Assembly: GCA_017961625.1 (NCBI GenBank)
Contig: JAGCWY010000088.1
Coordinates: forward strand, 1 to 24,481
Reading direction: 5' to 3'
DNA: 24,481 bases
Origin: Ruminococcus sp.
GTDB lineage: Bacteria; Bacillota; Clostridia; Oscillospirales; Ruminococcaceae
The translations under genes were made by a program, and so were the position numbers. The notes beneath the pieces are model-generated. The model saw only the letters and a list, made by a program, of their open reading frames with translations, did not search any database and was not told the origin of the DNA. Positions within the stretch are counted from its first letter, which is position 1; each line of letters begins with the position of its first letter. Below are positions 23,162-24,481 of the stretch, piece by piece.

Positions 23162-24481
23162 TTATATGAACAATGTGCTGAAACCGTGATCGCGTGCGTA
23201 GCGCTCCGCTCTTTTACGGTTGACCTGTTTAAGTATCCTTATAGTCTGCTTGTGACCCTTCCTTATAAGGCCAAGAGGTATATTCTTATCGTCAAATTCG
23301 CTGATATTTATATTGCAGAGACTCTCACAACCGCAAAACGCGTCATCCTTTATGTCCTTAGTGTACATACTTATTTTCAGATCCATAAGGTTCTGACAGC
23401 CGTAGAACGCCCAGTTGCTGATAGTCTTGACATTATCGGGGATAGTTATAGATTCCAGCGATCTGCACCATGAAAAAGCACTCTCTCCGATAGTGAGAAC
23501 AGAATCGGAGATAATTACCTTTTTGAGGCTGTAGCACTCGGAAAATGCTGCGTTGCCTATGGCTTCAACCGCACCGGAAAAAACTACTCGTCTCAGGCGC
23601 TTGCAGGAAAAGAACATGAGATCGCTTACCTTCTGTAGGTAAGCCGGAAGTATCACGCTTTCCAGAGAGTTGCAGCGTCCGAAGGCACCCTTGCCTATCC
23701 TTTTGAGGGATTCTGGGAAGCTGAGTTCCCGGAGATTGAGGCATTTAAGAAATGCGTTTTCGCCTATGGATTCAAGATTACGCGAAAATACTATCTCTTC
23801 AAGGTTGAAGCAGTGACAGAATGCGAATTTCTCCACAGTGCGAACGCTATCCGACATAACTATGCGCTTTACGGTCTCATTACCGCGAAAGGCGTATTTT
23901 CCAATGACATTTACCTTATCGGGAATAGTGATAGATTCTGTAGTACCTACGTATTTTACAAGAGTGCCGTTCTTGTCGATAGCCATATTGTAAACGTCGT
24001 CTATTTCGATATTCTCGTCATGTATAAGGTCGCCGTATTTCTCGTAATCTTCCTTGAGCTCCGCTTCGGATCTCTTTTCCTTTGTCTCAGCTTTCGGAGC
24101 GACAGGCGGTATTTCCTCTGTCTTTTCCTCATTCTTGAGAGACTCAGACTTTTTTTCTTCTGCCTTCACTTCCTTGTTTGGAAAATCCGGCTTCTTTTCC
24201 TCTGCCTTGGTATCATTTTTTTGAGGCTCGGACTTCTTTTCCTCTGCCTTGGCGTCCTTCTTGGGAGGTTCAGTCTCCTTTTCCTCTGCCTTGGCATCCT
24301 TCTTAGGAGGTTCAGGCTTCTTTTCTTCTGCCTTGGCGTCCTTCTTGGGAGGTTCAGGCTTCTTTTCTTCTGCCTTGGCGTCCTTCTTGGGAGGTTCAGG
24401 CTTCTTTTCCTCTGCCTTGGCGTCCTTCTTGGGAGGTTCAGGCTTCTTTTCTTCTGCCTTGGCGTCCTTCTTGGGAGGTTC
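23162..24481 (-). CDS. BspA-like leucine-rich-repeat protein with N-terminal 14-residue repeats (partial)
   Basis: 439 codons before the stop are visible and the frame stays open to the window edge, so the start is outside. An internal GTG at 24169 is not the start because the repeats continue in frame upstream. The visible N-part (24481-24146) consists of eight units of 14 residues, consensus EPPKKDAKAEEKKP, followed by degenerate units. Then comes a short acidic stretch and about nine LRR_5 (BspA/TpLRR) repeats of 23 residues, for example SIGENAFLKCLNLRELSFPE and TIGESAFSWCRSLESITIPD. The protein ends with a basic helix (KRAERYARDHGFSTLFI). LRR_5 domains usually serve binding at cell surfaces or between cells. 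No signal peptide can be judged from this fragment. Confidence 0.85.
   Translation of the reverse strand, partial: EPPKKDAKAEEKKPEPPKKDAKAEEKKPEPPKKDAKAEEKKPEPPKKDAKAEEKKPEPPKKDAKAEEKETEPPKKDAKAEEKKSEPQKNDTKAEEKKPDFPNKEVKAEEKKSESLKNEEKTEEIPPVAPKAETKEKRSEAELKEDYEKYGDLIHDENIEIDDVYNMAIDKNGTLVKYVGTTESITIPDKVNVIGKYAFRGNETVKRIVMSDSVRTVEKFAFCHCFNLEEIVFSRNLESIGENAFLKCLNLRELSFPESLKRIGKGAFGRCNSLESVILPAYLQKVSDLMFFSCKRLRRVVFSGAVEAIGNAAFSECYSLKKVIISDSVLTIGESAFSWCRSLESITIPDNVKTISNWAFYGCQNLMDLKISMYTKDIKDDAFCGCESLCNINISEFDDKNIPLGLIRKGHKQTIRILKQVNRKRAERYARDHGFSTLFI
24146..24481 (-). repeat. Tandem 42-bp repeat array inside the LRR gene
   Basis: Eight 42-bp units are visible, starting at 24481, 24439, 24397, 24355, 24313, 24271, 24229 and 24187. 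Units 1-4 differ by a single GAA/GAG change, unit 6 by a few bases, and units 7-8 are diverged. The array continues beyond the window. Each unit encodes 14 residues, so copy number changes keep the frame. Confidence 0.9.

Noticed and set aside
24146..24481. CRISPR array
   Set aside because: The 42-bp units are contiguous without spacers, stay in frame and encode a protein repeat.

Overview
The window looks like chromosome from a spore-forming, fibre-degrading member of the Ruminococcus group (Oscillospiraceae). A dockerin-bearing secreted protein, a Cthe_2159-type carbohydrate-binding lipoprotein, a BspA-like leucine-rich-repeat protein, the sporulation genes yabP and yabQ, two T-box leaders and strong sigma-A-type promoters all fit this. 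The genus is inferred from gene content, not from a search.

Region by region. 1-130 is the cut-off 5' end of an IS3/IS150-like insertion sequence pointing out of the window. 194-2240 is a two-gene unit on the minus strand: a dockerin protein with repeated LYG-x-P motifs, followed one base after its stop codon by a radical SAM/SPASM enzyme. This is the best candidate here for an undescribed system, namely a modifying enzyme paired with a dockerin-carrying substrate. 2308-3649 is a RodA/FtsW-type (SEDS) gene with its terminator. 3748-4414 is a heavily decayed ComM/YifB gene, followed by a membrane protein of unknown function. 5345-5615 is the decayed right end of an IS200/IS605-type (TnpB) element.

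5628-7352 holds the conserved sporulation/division cluster yabP-yabQ-divIC-yabR on the minus strand. A divergent promoter then drives a DUF3810 putative metallopeptidase. 8706-13431 is a four-gene minus-strand operon: a DUF6106-like membrane protein, a GT-C-type membrane glycosyltransferase, bifunctional NAD(P)HX epimerase/dehydratase, and a small lipoprotein. 13513-18166 is the Phe T-box, a small palindromic repeat, pheS, an unknown membrane gene, pheT and a terminator. 18285-21257 is the minus-strand asparagine block: an Asn T-box, asnS, then asnA. 21456-24481 holds the carbohydrate-binding lipoprotein and, converging on it, the 3' part of a leucine-rich-repeat protein. Its N-terminal 14-residue tandem repeats run off the window.

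The two T-boxes put charging of tRNA-Phe, and both charging of tRNA-Asn and asparagine synthesis, under uncharged-tRNA control. In each leader the specifier codon and the UGGN base agree with the gene downstream. Decayed mobile elements and repeats sit in almost every larger gap.
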